The notes: generated by a model not told the origin, from the letters alone. DNA of 64,000 nucleotides from Streptomyces sulphureus DSM 40104 (GCF_000381025.1 NZ_KB905815.1:355789-419788), one strand, 5' to 3'; positions 41,866 to 51,542 are shown, numbered from the stretch's first letter. Numbers and translations are program-made.

Positions 41866-43497
41866 TCAGTGGTGGCCGTGGCCGCTGGTGATCTCCTCGT
41901 ACTCGGATGCGGACGGCTTGGGGATCTGCGCCTGCTCGCCGTAGTACCCCTTGGAGAGCCGCGCCCGCAGCTTCTCCACCCTGCCCACCTTGCGCTCGAC
42001 GCCGTTGTCGTCGGTCTGCGGGCCGATCTCGCGCGGCTGGTACTGCTCGTGCGCGGTGAGCGTGTGCAGCTCGTCCTGCGTGAGCGGCTCGTGCACCTCG
42101 ACGAACTCACCGTGCGGCAGCCGCTTGATGATGCCGGACTCGCGCCCGTGGAGCACCTTCTCCCGGTCCCTGCGCTGCAGTCCGAGACAGATGCGCCGGG
42201 TGCACCAGAACACGACGAGTGGGACGACGAAGAACCCGATGCGCACGAACCACGTGATCGAGTTGATCGAGAGGTGGAAGTGCGTCGCCCAGAGGTCGTT
42301 GCCGCCGCCGACGAGAAGGACGAAGTACCAACTGATCCACGCCGCACCGAAACCGGTACGGGTCGGCGCGTTCCGCGGGCGCTGCGCGATGTGGTGCTCC
42401 CGCTTGTCCCCGGTGACCCAGGACTCGATGAACGGGTAGACCGCGATCGCCGCCAGCACCATCGGGAAGATGATCAGCGGGACGAAGACCCCCAGTGCGA
42501 GCGTGTGCCCCCACAGGTTGATCTCCCAGCCGGGCATCGCCCGGATCAGCCCCTCCGAGAAGCCCATGTACCAGTCGGGTTGGGCGTTGGTGGAGACTTG
42601 ATCCGGTCGATAAGGCCCCAGCACCCAGATCGGGTTGATCGTGAAGACCGCGGAGATCACCGCGATCACGCCGAAGACGAGGAAGAAGAACCCTCCGGCC
42701 TTCGCCATGTACACCGGCAGCAGCGGCATCCCGACGACGTTCCTGTTGTTCCGTCCGGGACCCGCGAACTGCGTGTGCTTGTGGTAGAAGACCAGGATCA
42801 GGTGGGCCACCAACAGCGCCAGCATGATGCCCGGTAGCAGGAGGACGTGCACCGCGAAGAATCGTGGAATGACGTCGTGGCCCGGGAACTCCCCGCCGAA
42901 GAGGAACATCGACAGGTAGCTGCCGACGATCGGCACCGAGAGGATCGCGCCCTCCATGAACCGGACGCCGGTGCCGGAGAGCAGGTCGTCGGGGAGCGAG
43001 TAACCGGTGAACCCGGTGAACATGCCGAGCACGAACAGCAGGAAGCCGAAGAGCCAGTTGATCTCGCGCGGCTTGCGGAACGCACCCGTGAAGAAGACGC
43101 GCATCATGTGCACGAACATCGCCGCGAGGAAGAGCAGCGCCGCCCAGTGGTGGATCTGCCGCATCAGCAGACCGCCGCGCACGTCGAAGCTGATGTCGAG
43201 CGTCGACGCGTACGCCTCCGACATCTTGATGCCCTGCATGGGCACGTAGCTGCCGTGGTACTCGATCTCGCCCATGCTCGGCGTGAAGAACAGCGTCAGG
43301 TAGACGCCGGTCAGGATGATGATGATGAAGCTGTAGAGCGCGACCTCGCCCAGCATGAAGGACCAGTGGTCCGGGAAGATCTTGCGCATGTTGGCCTTGG
43401 CGAGGGTGTAGATCCCCAGCCGGCCGTCCGCCCAGTCGGCGACCCGCTCGCCCGCGGGTGCCTTCTTCTTCTGTGCGGTATCCGTTGCGTTACTCAT
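41866..43497 (-). CDS. qcrB: Cytochrome bc1 complex cytochrome b subunit
   Basis: 543 residues. Membrane cytochrome b with haem ligands in RQIHHWAALLFLAAMFVHMMRV and FFAVHVLLLPG plus LVAHLILVFYHKH. GFTGYSLPDDLLSGTG is near the Qo site, which in actinobacteria has PDW (DWYMGF region here: QPDWYMGFSEG). A long C-terminal soluble tail (about 430-543) is typical of actinobacterial QcrB. It takes electrons from menaquinol in the supercomplex with cytochrome aa3. Overlaps the qcrA stop by 4 bp. Confidence 0.97.
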   Translation of the reverse strand: MSNATDTAQKKKAPAGERVADWADGRLGIYTLAKANMRKIFPDHWSFMLGEVALYSFIIIILTGVYLTLFFTPSMGEIEYHGSYVPMQGIKMSEAYASTLDISFDVRGGLLMRQIHHWAALLFLAAMFVHMMRVFFTGAFRKPREINWLFGFLLFVLGMFTGFTGYSLPDDLLSGTGVRFMEGAILSVPIVGSYLSMFLFGGEFPGHDVIPRFFAVHVLLLPGIMLALLVAHLILVFYHKHTQFAGPGRNNRNVVGMPLLPVYMAKAGGFFFLVFGVIAVISAVFTINPIWVLGPYRPDQVSTNAQPDWYMGFSEGLIRAMPGWEINLWGHTLALGVFVPLIIFPMVLAAIAVYPFIESWVTGDKREHHIAQRPRNAPTRTGFGAAWISWYFVLLVGGGNDLWATHFHLSINSITWFVRIGFFVVPLVVFWCTRRICLGLQRRDREKVLHGRESGIIKRLPHGEFVEVHEPLTQDELHTLTAHEQYQPREIGPQTDDNGVERKVGRVEKLRARLSKGYYGEQAQIPKPSASEYEEITSGHGHH

Positions 43498-44564
43498 CCG
43501 CGCTCCCAGAAGGACGGGCCGACGGGCTCCTGGAAGTCGTCCTGCGCTTCGAGGTAGCCGTCCTTGTTGACGCTGATCTTCAGCTGCGGGAGCGGGTGTC
43601 CCGCGGGCCCGAAGAGCACTCGCGCACCGTCGGTCAGGTCGAAGGTCGACTGGTGGCAGGGGCACAACACGTGGTGGGTCTGCTGCTCGTAGAGGCTCAC
43701 GGGGCAGCCGACGTGCGTGCAGATCTTGGAGTAGGCGACGATCCCCTCGTGGGACCAGTCGAGCTCCCGCTTGTCCTTGATGTCGTTCGGCTCCAGCCGG
43801 ACGAGCATCAGCGAAGCCTTGGCGATCTCGCTGTGGAAGTCGTGGTCGTCCTCCTCCAAGCCCTCCGGCTTGGCGAAGGTGAGCGAACCGACCGAGATGT
43901 CCTCGGGACGCAGCGGCTGGTTGGTGTTCTCGTTCACCAGCAACTTGCCCTTGGACCACAGCGTGTGGCGCAGCTTGTTCTCAGGCAGCGGGCCGAGGTC
44001 CCGCAGCAGCACCACGCCGGAGAGCGGCACGAGGGCCACCGCGCCGAACATCGTGTTCCGGATCAGCTTGCGCCGTCCGAAGCCGGACTCCTTGGCGCCC
44101 TGGACGAAGTCGCTCTTGACCTTCGCCTCCATCTCGGGCTCGGCGGCGACCGAGTGCCGCTCGTCGATCATCTCCTGGTCGGACATGAGCGTACGAGCCC
44201 AGTGCACCGCACCGGCGCCGATGCAGAAGAGCGCGATGCCCAGCGTCACGCCGAGCGAGAGGTTGAGCGCGCTGACACGGCCGATCGGCCACACGTAAAC
44301 GATCTTGTCGATCGGGAAGGCCACGTAGGACGCGATGAACGCGACGGTGGCCAGCATCGAGATGGCGAAGAGCAGCGCCACCGCCCGCTCGGACCGCTTG
44401 GCGGCCCCCTCGTCGATGTCCTGGATGCGGGGTTCGTGGGGCGGCAGTCCCGGGTCTGCGAACGGGTCGGGGGCGCCACCCCCGCCCGCGCGCTCTACAC
44501 CGGAGCGGCGCTCCTCCGGCTGCTTGTCTTCTGACACGTTCTCGTCCGGTCCCTGGCTACTCAT
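43494..44564 (-). CDS. qcrA: Rieske iron-sulfur subunit of the bc1 complex
   Basis: 356 residues. A disordered N-terminus leads to three membrane helices (AVALLFAISMLATVAFIASY, LSLGVTLGIALFCIGAGAV, TMFGAVALVPLSGVVLL), the actinobacterial form of this protein. The Rieske domain has the [2Fe-2S] ligands in CTHVGCPVS and CPCHQSTFDL. It moves electrons from menaquinol to the diheme QcrC. Overlaps qcrC by 4 bp and qcrB by 4 bp. Confidence 0.97.
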   Translation of the reverse strand: MSSQGPDENVSEDKQPEERRSGVERAGGGGAPDPFADPGLPPHEPRIQDIDEGAAKRSERAVALLFAISMLATVAFIASYVAFPIDKIVYVWPIGRVSALNLSLGVTLGIALFCIGAGAVHWARTLMSDQEMIDERHSVAAEPEMEAKVKSDFVQGAKESGFGRRKLIRNTMFGAVALVPLSGVVLLRDLGPLPENKLRHTLWSKGKLLVNENTNQPLRPEDISVGSLTFAKPEGLEEDDHDFHSEIAKASLMLVRLEPNDIKDKRELDWSHEGIVAYSKICTHVGCPVSLYEQQTHHVLCPCHQSTFDLTDGARVLFGPAGHPLPQLKISVNKDGYLEAQDDFQEPVGPSFWERG

Positions 44565-45373
44565 GACTTCTTGGCCTTTGCTGTCCGCGCGGCGACCCAG
44601 ACAGCCACACCCACCAGCACACCCATGCCGAAGACCCAGGCGAACATGCCCTCGCTGACGGGGCCGAAGCCGCCGAGCGCGAAGCCACCCGGGCTCTCGG
44701 ACTTCTCGCCGTTGGCTTCCTTGACGTAAGCGACGATGTCCTTCTTGTCCTTCTCCGGCAGCGCACCGTCGGTGAAGGAAGGCATGTTCTGCGGGCCCGT
44801 CTGCATGGCCTCGTAGATGTGCTTCGGTTCGACGCCCTCGAGGTTCGGCGCGGTCTTGCCGTGGGTCAGGGCACCGCCCTGGCCCGTGAAGTTGTGGCAC
44901 TGCGCGCAGTTGGTGCGGAAGAGCTCACCGCCGTTGGCGACATCGGCACCGCTCGGGTCGTACTGCTCCTTGGTCGGCATGCTCGGGCCGCTGCCCAGCG
45001 AAGCGACGTACGAGGCGAGCTGGTCGATCTCGCTCTGCTCGTAGATCTTCGGCTTCGACGGTGCCTGCGCGCCCTGCTGCTGCATCGGCATACGACCGGT
45101 ACCGACCTGGAAGTCGACGGCCGCCGCACCGACGCCGACGAGGCTGGGACCGTCGGTCGTGCCCTGGCCGCCGGTTCCGTGGCAGCTGGAGCAACCGACG
45201 TCGTAGAGCTTCTTGCCCTCCTCGATGGCGAGGGACTGACTCGACTCCTGGTCGGCCTTGGCCTCGCCCGAGGGGGCGAACGCGGTGTACAGCCCCCCGG
45301 TGACCGCCAGCGCGAAGAGTAGGACGACGAACGCCGCCAGCGGATGGCGCCGTCGTGCGGAGAGCTTTTTCAC
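44561..45373 (-). CDS. qcrC: Diheme cytochrome c subunit of the bc1 complex
   Basis: 270 residues from GTG 45373. N-terminal signal anchor (HPLAAFVVLLFALAVTGGLY), two class I cytochrome c domains with CSSCH at 61-65 and CAQCH at 156-160, then a C-terminal membrane helix (MFAWVFGMGVLVGVAVWVAA). Two haems covalently linked replace the separate cytochrome c, passing electrons directly to the CuA site of the oxidase. First gene of qcrCAB, 98 bp after ctaE on the same strand. Confidence 0.97.
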   Translation of the reverse strand: MKKLSARRRHPLAAFVVLLFALAVTGGLYTAFAPSGEAKADQESSQSLAIEEGKKLYDVGCSSCHGTGGQGTTDGPSLVGVGAAAVDFQVGTGRMPMQQQGAQAPSKPKIYEQSEIDQLASYVASLGSGPSMPTKEQYDPSGADVANGGELFRTNCAQCHNFTGQGGALTHGKTAPNLEGVEPKHIYEAMQTGPQNMPSFTDGALPEKDKKDIVAYVKEANGEKSESPGGFALGGFGPVSEGMFAWVFGMGVLVGVAVWVAARTAKAKKS

Positions 45374-45471
45374 GGATTACCCCGGTGTCAGGATCTTCTG
45401 CGTCGATGCTTGCTTAAAGTCCATCTGTCGTGCGACACCGCGGAGACGCTGCGGAGCCGCCGCCCGATCAA

Positions 45472-46089
45472 CTACTGGATCAGGTAAATCGTGGCGAAAA
45501 GGCCGATCCAGACCACATCGACGAAGTGCCAGTAGTAGGACACGACGATGGCCGCGGTGGCCTGCTGATGCGTGAACCGCCTCGCCGCGTAGGTGCGCCC
45601 CAGTACGAACAGAAACGCCATGAGGCCGCACGCCACGTGGATACCGTGGAAGCCGGTGGTGAGGTAGAACGCCGAGCCGTACGGGTCGGAGGAGATCGTC
45701 GTCCCCTCCATCACGAGCTCGGTGTACTCGAAGACCTGGCCTCCGATGAAGATGGCACCCATCACGAAGGTGACGATGAACCACGTCCTGAGCTTCTTCA
45801 CGTCACCGCGCTCGGCAGCGAAGACGCCGAGCTGGCAGGCGAGCGAAGAGAGCACCAGGATCGTGGTGTTCGTCGCCGAGAAGGGAAGGTTCAGCTCACT
45901 TGCGTGCTCCTTCCAGAACTCGGCGCCGGTCACCGATCGCAGGGTGAAGTACATCGCGAAGAGGGCCGCGAAGAACATCAGCTCGGAACTCAGCCAGATG
46001 ATGGTTCCGACACTGGTGAGGTTCGGCCGGTTGACCGACGGGTGCGCGTGCCCGGTTTCTACTGCTGTTGCTGTCGCCACGATCGACAT
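45472..46089 (-). CDS. ctaE: Cytochrome c oxidase subunit III
   Basis: 205 residues, five membrane helices ([92 protein letters not shown]), the short form used by actinobacteria. It stabilises the oxidase core and may guide oxygen entry. Head of the ctaE-qcrCAB block. The divergent pseudo-receiver gene shares its promoter region, where -35 boxes sit back-to-back in an inverted repeat. Confidence 0.95.
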   Translation of the reverse strand: MSIVATATAVETGHAHPSVNRPNLTSVGTIIWLSSELMFFAALFAMYFTLRSVTGAEFWKEHASELNLPFSATNTTILVLSSLACQLGVFAAERGDVKKLRTWFIVTFVMGAIFIGGQVFEYTELVMEGTTISSDPYGSAFYLTTGFHGIHVACGLMAFLFVLGRTYAARRFTHQQATAAIVVSYYWHFVDVVWIGLFATIYLIQ

Positions 46090-46158
46090 TATGTCGGTCG
46101 CTTATCCCGCCCTCACTCCCGGGGTCCCGTTCGGTGTGTCCGTGCCTTGTGCGCTGCT

Positions 46159-46185
46159 CCGATAACGGCCGCACGCCCGCGTCAA
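46159..46185 (-). promoter_or_regulatory. Candidate promoter of ctaE
   Basis: On the minus strand TTGACG (46180-46185), 15-nt spacer, TATCGG (46159-46164). The -35 forms one arm of an inverted repeat whose other arm is the -35 of the divergent gene. Confidence 0.4.
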
Positions 46186-46204
46186 CCGGGTGTGCTAACC
46201 GGTG

Positions 46205-46231
46205 TTGACGGGGCGTCGGAGGGAGTAGCAT
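46205..46231 (+). promoter_or_regulatory. Candidate promoter of the pseudo-receiver gene
   Basis: TTGACG (46205-46210), 15-nt spacer, TAGCAT (46226-46231). Spacing is shorter than the usual 17 but identical to that of the divergent ctaE promoter. Confidence 0.45.
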
Positions 46232-46275
46232 CCGGGCCAGCCGGAGTGAACTCCCCCGACGGAAGCGGAGGAACG

Positions 46276-46689
46276 ATGCAGCCGACCGCCACGGTGCTGG
46301 TCTACAGCGACGACGCCAACACCCGCGAGCAGGTGCGGCTTGCCGCCGGAAGGAAGCCGGCAGCCGACGCACCCACCATCGAGTACCTGGAGTGCGCCAC
46401 CCTGCCCGCGCTGCTGAGCGCGCTGGAAGAAGGCGGCGTCGACGCCTGCGTCCTCGACGGCGAGACCTCCCCCGCAGGAGGCATGGGCGTCTGCCGCCAG
46501 ATCAAGGACGAGATCTACGAGTGCCCGCCCGTGCTGCTGCTCATCGGCCGTCCGCAGGACGCCTGGCTTGCGACGTGGAGCCGCGCCGAGGCCGTCGTCT
46601 CGCACCCGCTCGACCCGGCCGCCGTCGCCTCGTCCCTCGCCGGGCTGCTCGGCCAGCCACGGCCGGGAGGGGCCCTGACCGGCGTCTGA
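46276..46689 (+). CDS. Stand-alone receiver-like protein with altered switch residues
   Basis: 137 residues from ATG 46276, GGAGGAACG upstream. VLVYSDDANTREQV has the acidic pair and DACVLDGETSPAGGMGVCRQIKDE the phosphoacceptor position D61, so it folds like a response-regulator receiver. The conserved Thr/Ser is Gly (LLIGRP) and the conserved Lys is His (VVSHPLDP), so normal phosphorylation switching is doubtful. No output domain. Divergent from ctaE, whose control it may affect (inference). Confidence 0.8.
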   Translation: MQPTATVLVYSDDANTREQVRLAAGRKPAADAPTIEYLECATLPALLSALEEGGVDACVLDGETSPAGGMGVCRQIKDEIYECPPVLLLIGRPQDAWLATWSRAEAVVSHPLDPAAVASSLAGLLGQPRPGGALTGV

Positions 46690-46713
46690 GCCGGGCCCCT
46701 GGCCGCACGTACA

Positions 46714-46750
46714 GGGGCGCCGGGCCGTGTTACGGACGGCCCGGCGCCCC
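46714..46750. terminator. Bidirectional terminator
   Basis: GGGGCGCCGGGCCGT and ACGGCCCGGCGCCCC form a perfect 15-bp stem with a 7-nt loop between the convergent pseudo-receiver and L,D-transpeptidase genes. Confidence 0.88.
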
Positions 46751-46797
46751 GTCGGTCTGCGCGGGCGGCAGCACCCGCTCCGTCGTTCCCCGCGCCC

Positions 46798-48066
46798 TCA
46801 CACCTGCGGCCGCAGCCTCGCGGTTCCGCCCTGGGCGCCGCCCTGTTGGGCCTCGTTCTGCACAGCGCTGCCCTTGACCCAGTCCTTCCACTCCATGTTC
46901 CAGTCACCGAAGCCGTTGCCGAACGGGGCCATGTCCTCCCCCGCGGTGTTGACGTGCTCGACGAGGTCGCCCTGGCGGACGTTGTCGAAGAACCACCGGG
47001 CGTCCTCGGTGCTCATCCCGGTGCAGCCGTGGCTGACGTTGGAGACGCCCTGGTCCCCTGTCGACCACGGGGCTCCGTGCACGTACTCGCCGCTGTTGGT
47101 GAGCCGGGTCGCCCAGTGCACCGGCAGGTCGTACGAGTCGGAGCTGCCCGCGGCTATGCCTATGCTGCCGCTCGTCATCCGTACGAAGGATTCGCGGCCG
47201 AGCACGACCTTGATTCCGTTCCTCGTCTCGAAGCCGGACTTCCCTGTCGTTATCGGGAAGGACTTGACGACCTTGCCGTTCTTCTTGAACTTCATCTCCA
47301 GCGAGCCCGCGTCCGCGACGGCCTCGACGCGGTCGCCCGTGCTCATGGAGAGCGGCTTGGAGGAGCCGCCGTAGAGGCCCTTGCGGACCTTCAGGCCCTC
47401 CAGCGCGGAGTGGACGCGCACGGTGGCGTGCGCCGGCCAGTAGTCGCGGGGGCGGTAGTGCAGCTCCTTGCCGTCGACCCAGTGCCAGGCGCCCTCGGTC
47501 CACGGCTTCGTGCGCACCTTCAACGCGCGCTCCACCAGGTCGCGTTGGGCCGGGCTCTTCACCCGGTGGCTCAGCTCCGCCGTGATCGGCTGGCCGACCC
47601 CGTACCTCCCCTGCTTGGGTCCGAAGGCGACGGTGAGCTTTTTCCCCGCCGGCTTGGTCTCGAAGTGGAGGACGCGGCGCCCTGGTGCGCCCTCCCCGTT
47701 CTCCGTGCTGATGCTGACGGTGTACCGCACCCCGGCCGCCAGCGGGCTGGTGCTCCGCCAGCGCTGCCCGTCGGCGGAGAGCTCGCCCCGCAGAGCCCTG
47801 CCGGCCACGTCGGTGGCGAGGACGTCGGTGAGGGCGTCGCCGCCGTCCTTCGCCGTGACCTCCAGCGGCTTGTCCGGGTCGAGTGTGCCTCCGCTCCCCA
47901 CCGCGTTGACGGCGACGCCGTCGCCCGCCTGGTAGGGACTCCCCGCGAGCGGGTCCTTGCCTCCGCCGGACGAGCAGGCGGCGAGCCCGGCGGCGGTGAG
48001 AGGGGCCATCAGCAGCGCGCAGCCGGTGGTTATCCGGCGCTTGGTTCTGTCCGAGCAGTGAGTCAT
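46798..48066 (-). CDS. L,D-transpeptidase lipoprotein
   Basis: 422 residues. Lipobox LAAC with Cys31, two Ig-like domains (about 45-270), then a YkuD catalytic domain with YVHGAPWSTG and SHGCTGMSTEDARWF (nucleophile about C348), followed by a C-terminal tail. It makes 3-3 crosslinks between diaminopimelate residues in peptidoglycan, which bypass beta-lactam-sensitive enzymes. Similar to Ldt proteins of mycobacteria. It sits inside the cytochrome block between ctaF and the pseudo-receiver, convergent with the latter. Confidence 0.94.
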   Translation of the reverse strand: MTHCSDRTKRRITTGCALLMAPLTAAGLAACSSGGGKDPLAGSPYQAGDGVAVNAVGSGGTLDPDKPLEVTAKDGGDALTDVLATDVAGRALRGELSADGQRWRSTSPLAAGVRYTVSISTENGEGAPGRRVLHFETKPAGKKLTVAFGPKQGRYGVGQPITAELSHRVKSPAQRDLVERALKVRTKPWTEGAWHWVDGKELHYRPRDYWPAHATVRVHSALEGLKVRKGLYGGSSKPLSMSTGDRVEAVADAGSLEMKFKKNGKVVKSFPITTGKSGFETRNGIKVVLGRESFVRMTSGSIGIAAGSSDSYDLPVHWATRLTNSGEYVHGAPWSTGDQGVSNVSHGCTGMSTEDARWFFDNVRQGDLVEHVNTAGEDMAPFGNGFGDWNMEWKDWVKGSAVQNEAQQGGAQGGTARLRPQV

Positions 48067-48118
48067 ACGGCCATGATGTGAGCGGTGGTCAGCTCCGGCC
48101 CGTCGGATGCCTGCAAAC

Positions 48119-48151
48119 GGGTCGGCCCCCGGAGTGTCCGGGGGCCGACCC
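48119..48151 (-). terminator. Terminator after ctaF
   Basis: GGGTCGGCCCCCGGA and TCCGGGGGCCGACCC, a perfect 15-bp stem with a 3-nt loop, 33 bp beyond the ctaF stop. It closes ctaC-ctaD-ctaF. Confidence 0.9.
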
Positions 48152-48183
48152 TTGCCAAAAGCCCTGCGGGGCTGCTCTGCGTG

Positions 48184-48582
48184 CTACTGGGTGCGGTTCA
48201 CACCGTGGTAGTACTCGAAGACCCAGCCGAAGAGGCCGATCAGCAGCAGCGGCGCGGAGACGAAGACCAACCACCAGCCGATCGCGACGCCCAGGAAGGC
48301 GAAGGCGCCGCCGAGGCCGAGGGAGAGCGGCTGCCAGCTCTGCGGGCTGAAGAAGCCCAGTTCGCCGGCGTCGTCCGCGACGTCCGCCTCCTTGTTGTCC
48401 TGCGCTCCCGCGTCGACCCTGCGTGCGGTGAACACCAGGTAGAAGCCGATCATCAGCGCCAGGCCGAAGGCGAGGAAGAGAGCCGTCGTGCCGACGGGCT
48501 CCTTCGACCAGAGGCCGTAGGTGGCGGCTACCGCCAGGAGAAAGAGGGAGAGCCACAGGAAGAGCGTGCCCTGGATCTTCAC
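48184..48582 (-). CDS. ctaF: Cytochrome c oxidase subunit IV, actinobacterial type
   Basis: 132 residues from GTG 48582, four membrane helices in two hairpins ([75 protein letters not shown]). Small subunit peculiar to actinobacterial aa3 oxidase; needed for assembly or supercomplex formation. It overlaps ctaD by 4 bp. Confidence 0.95.
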   Translation of the reverse strand: MKIQGTLFLWLSLFLLAVAATYGLWSKEPVGTTALFLAFGLALMIGFYLVFTARRVDAGAQDNKEADVADDAGELGFFSPQSWQPLSLGLGGAFAFLGVAIGWWLVFVSAPLLLIGLFGWVFEYYHGVNRTQ

Positions 48583-50306
48583 TTCCCGGCCTCCTTGCTG
48601 CCGGCGAGGGCTTTGTCGTCCCCGGGCTCACCGAGCTCGTCGAGTGCGGCGATCTCGGGGTGGTGCAGGTCGAACGCCGGGGATTCGGAACGGATACGCG
48701 GCAGCGACGTGAAGTTGTGCCGCGGGGGCGGGCAGGAGGTCGCCCACTCCAGCGAACGCCCGTAGCCCCAGGGGTCGTCGACCTCGACCTTCTTCCCGTG
48801 CTTCGCCGTCTTCCAGACGTTGTAGAAGAACGGCAGCATCGAGAGGCCGAGCAGGAACGAACTGATCGTCGAGACGGTGTTGAGCGCGGTGAAGCCGTCG
48901 GCCGCGAGGTAGTCCGAGTACCGGCGCGGCATGCCCTCGGCACCCAGCCAGTGCTGGACGAGGAAGGTGCCGTGGAAGCCGACGAAGAGCGTCCAGAAAG
49001 TAATCTTGCCGAGGCGCTCGTCGAGCATCTTCCCCGTGAACTTCGGCCACCAGAAGTGGAATCCGGCGAACATCGCGAAGACGACGGTGCCGAAGACCAC
49101 GTAGTGGAAGTGCGCGACGACGAAGTAGGAGTCCGAGACGTGGAAGTCGAGCGGGGGCGAGGCGAGGATGACGCCCGTGAGCCCGCCGAAGAGGAAGGTC
49201 ACGAGGAAACCGACCGTCCAGAGCATCGGCGTCTCGAAACTCAGCGACCCCTTCCACATCGTGCCGATCCAGTTGAAGAACTTCACACCCGTCGGCACCG
49301 CGATGAGGAACGTCATGAAGGAGAAGAACGGTAGGAGTACTCCGCCTGTGACGTACATGTGGTGCGCCCAGACCGTCACCGAGAGGCCCGCGATCGCGAT
49401 GGTCGCCGCAATCAGCCCGATGTAGCCGAACATCGGCTTCCGGCTGAAGACCGGGATCACTTCGGAGACGATGCCGAAGAACGGCAGGGCGATGATGTAG
49501 ACCTCGGGATGCCCGAAGAACCAGAAGAGGTGCTGCCACAACAAGGCGCCGCCGTTGGAGGCGTCGAAGATGTTCGCCCCGAATTTTCTGTCCGCTTCCA
49601 GCGCGAAGAGCGCGGCGGCGAGCACCGGGAAGGCGAGCAGCACGAGCACACCGGTGAGCAGGACGTTCCAGGTGAAGATCGGCATTCGGAACATCGTCAT
49701 GCCGGGGGCGCGCATGCAGATGATCGTGGTGATGAAGTTGACCGAACCGAGGATCGTACCGAAGCCGGAGAGCGCGAGGCCCATGATCCACATGTCGGCG
49801 CCCATACCGGGCGAGCGCACCGCGTCCGAGAGCGGCGAGTAGGCGAACCAGCCGAAGTCCGCCGCGCCTTGGGGGGTGAGGAAGCCGCCGACCGCGATGA
49901 CCGAACCGAAGAGGTACAGCCAGTACGCGAACATGTTGAGCCGCGGGAAGGCGACGTCGGGCGACCCGATCTGCAGCGGCATGATCCAGTTGGCGAAGCC
50001 GTTGAAGAGCGGGGTGGCGAACATCAGCAGCATGATCGTGCCGTGCATGGTGAACGCCTGGTTGAACTGCTCGTTCGACATGATCTGCGTGCCGGGGCGA
50101 GCAAGTTCGGCGCGCATGAAGAGCGCCAGCACGCCGCCGACGCAGAAGAAGATGAACGACGTGACCAGGTAAAGGGTCCCGATCGTCTTGTGGTCCGTGG
50201 TGGTCAGCCAGGAGACCACGATGTTGCCGGGCCGCTTACGGGGTCGGGCTGGCGCGCCCTCGTCCGTCGCTGCGGCGGCACCCTGGGGTTCGTTGAGGAT
50301 GCTCAC
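48579..50306 (-). CDS. ctaD: Cytochrome c oxidase subunit I (aa3)
   Basis: 575 residues from GTG 50306, twelve membrane helices. Haem a/a3 and CuB ligands appear in [26 protein letters not shown] (His-Tyr crosslink), [11 protein letters not shown] and [12 protein letters not shown]. It reduces oxygen and pumps protons. The start overlaps the ctaC stop as GTGA. Position in ctaC-ctaD-ctaF matches Streptomyces and mycobacteria. Confidence 0.98.
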   Translation of the reverse strand: MSILNEPQGAAAATDEGAPARPRKRPGNIVVSWLTTTDHKTIGTLYLVTSFIFFCVGGVLALFMRAELARPGTQIMSNEQFNQAFTMHGTIMLLMFATPLFNGFANWIMPLQIGSPDVAFPRLNMFAYWLYLFGSVIAVGGFLTPQGAADFGWFAYSPLSDAVRSPGMGADMWIMGLALSGFGTILGSVNFITTIICMRAPGMTMFRMPIFTWNVLLTGVLVLLAFPVLAAALFALEADRKFGANIFDASNGGALLWQHLFWFFGHPEVYIIALPFFGIVSEVIPVFSRKPMFGYIGLIAATIAIAGLSVTVWAHHMYVTGGVLLPFFSFMTFLIAVPTGVKFFNWIGTMWKGSLSFETPMLWTVGFLVTFLFGGLTGVILASPPLDFHVSDSYFVVAHFHYVVFGTVVFAMFAGFHFWWPKFTGKMLDERLGKITFWTLFVGFHGTFLVQHWLGAEGMPRRYSDYLAADGFTALNTVSTISSFLLGLSMLPFFYNVWKTAKHGKKVEVDDPWGYGRSLEWATSCPPPRHNFTSLPRIRSESPAFDLHHPEIAALDELGEPGDDKALAGSKEAGK

Positions 50307-51265
50307 GGGTTATTCGTCTCCGCATTCTTGGCATCGCCCGTGGTGGCGGTGCCCGCCGGGATGTAGCCGGTCTGGCCCTTGTCCGCCAGATCCTCCAGAT
50401 GCTTCTGGTAGCGCTCCGGGGAGACGATCTTCACGTTGAAAAGCATCCTGGAGTGATCGGCGCCGCAGAGTTCGGAGCACTTGCCCTTGTAAGTGCCCTC
50501 CTTGTCGGGGGTGACCTCGAACCGGTTGACGTGGCCCGGGATGACGTCCTGCTTCATGAGGAAAGGCACCACCCAGAAGGAGTGGATGACATCACGGGAG
50601 GTCAGGACGAACTGGACCTTCTCGCCCTTGGGCAGCCAGAGTGTCGGGCCCGGGTCGTTGTTCTGGGGGTTCCGCTCGCCGGGGGTGCCGACGTCGTAGA
50701 CGCCCTCGGCGCCCTCGGGGAAGCTCTTCACCATCCGGTCGGGGATGGCGTCGAGTTCCTTGTCCGAGGTGTTGTCGGACGACTTGTCGCCGTCCACGTC
50801 GGCAATGTAGTTGAAGCCCCAGCTCCACTGGTAGGCGACCACGTTGACGACGTGGTCCGGCTTGTCGGAGGTCTCGATGAGCTTGGACTCGTCGCGTGCC
50901 GTGAAGTAGAAGAGCACACCGACGATGAGGATGGGGACCACGGTGTACAACGCCTCGAGCGGCAGGTTGTACCGGGTCTGCGGAGGTACCTCCACCTTGG
51001 TGCGCGAGCGCCGGTGGAAGAAGGCGCTCCACAGGATCAGGCCCCAGACCAGCACGCCCACGGCGAGGGCCGCAAACCAGGAGCCCTGCCACAGCGAAAG
51101 GATGCGTGGCGCCTCCTCCGTGATCGGAGAGGGCATGCCGAGGCGGGGATAGTCCTTGTATGTGCAACCTGTCGCGGTCGCCAGGACCAGGCCCGCGGCC
51201 AACGCCAGGTGCAGCTTCCGCCGCATCGGGCGCCGCGACGAGCGGTCGGAGCCGTTGGGACTCAC
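50303..51265 (-). CDS. ctaC: Cytochrome c oxidase subunit II, lipoprotein
   Basis: 320 residues from GTG 51265. Lipobox LATATGC (Cys34), two membrane helices ([42 protein letters not shown]), then an extracellular cupredoxin domain with CuA ligands in [12 protein letters not shown] and the electron-entry region AYQWSWGF. It receives electrons from QcrC. First gene of the operon; an inverted repeat in its promoter region may be an operator. Confidence 0.97.
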   Translation of the reverse strand: MSPNGSDRSSRRPMRRKLHLALAAGLVLATATGCTYKDYPRLGMPSPITEEAPRILSLWQGSWFAALAVGVLVWGLILWSAFFHRRSRTKVEVPPQTRYNLPLEALYTVVPILIVGVLFYFTARDESKLIETSDKPDHVVNVVAYQWSWGFNYIADVDGDKSSDNTSDKELDAIPDRMVKSFPEGAEGVYDVGTPGERNPQNNDPGPTLWLPKGEKVQFVLTSRDVIHSFWVVPFLMKQDVIPGHVNRFEVTPDKEGTYKGKCSELCGADHSRMLFNVKIVSPERYQKHLEDLADKGQTGYIPAGTATTGDAKNAETNNP

Positions 51266-51345
51266 GTAGCGCCTTCCCGAGAGTCTCGCCCGCGTGGTTT
51301 GGGCTCGGTCCTCACAGGTGGTCGAGTGCCGGCCCAGGCGCAGGC

Positions 51346-51376
51346 AGGGTTTGGATGTTTATGCGGACCAAACCCT
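51346..51376. promoter_or_regulatory. Inverted repeat in the ctaC promoter region
   Basis: AGGGTTTGG (51346-51354) and CCAAACCCT (51368-51376) are perfect 9-bp arms separated by 13 AT-richer bases that include TTTATG. On the minus strand TAAACAT in the spacer could be a -10 for ctaC, about 95 bp upstream of its start. It fits a two-half-site operator. Confidence 0.45.
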
Positions 51377-51422
51377 ACTGGACGAGTTTTGGGGCCGTGC
51401 GGGGAGGGTGCTCAACGCGCCG

Positions 51423-51447
51423 CCCGCCACCCCAATGGGGTGGCGGG
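51423..51447. terminator. Hairpin in a divergent intergenic region
   Basis: CCCGCCACCCC and GGGGTGGCGGG, a perfect 11-bp stem with a 3-nt AAT loop. Since neither flanking gene ends here, it may terminate a small RNA or form part of a leader. Confidence 0.5.
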
Positions 51448-51542
51448 ACTGGGACCTTGTGCGAACTGACGCCGCACCGGATGTCCCGCAAGGCCCCATC
51501 GTCCTGTCCCCGCAGGGTACTTGTGCGTCTTCGACGACTCCG

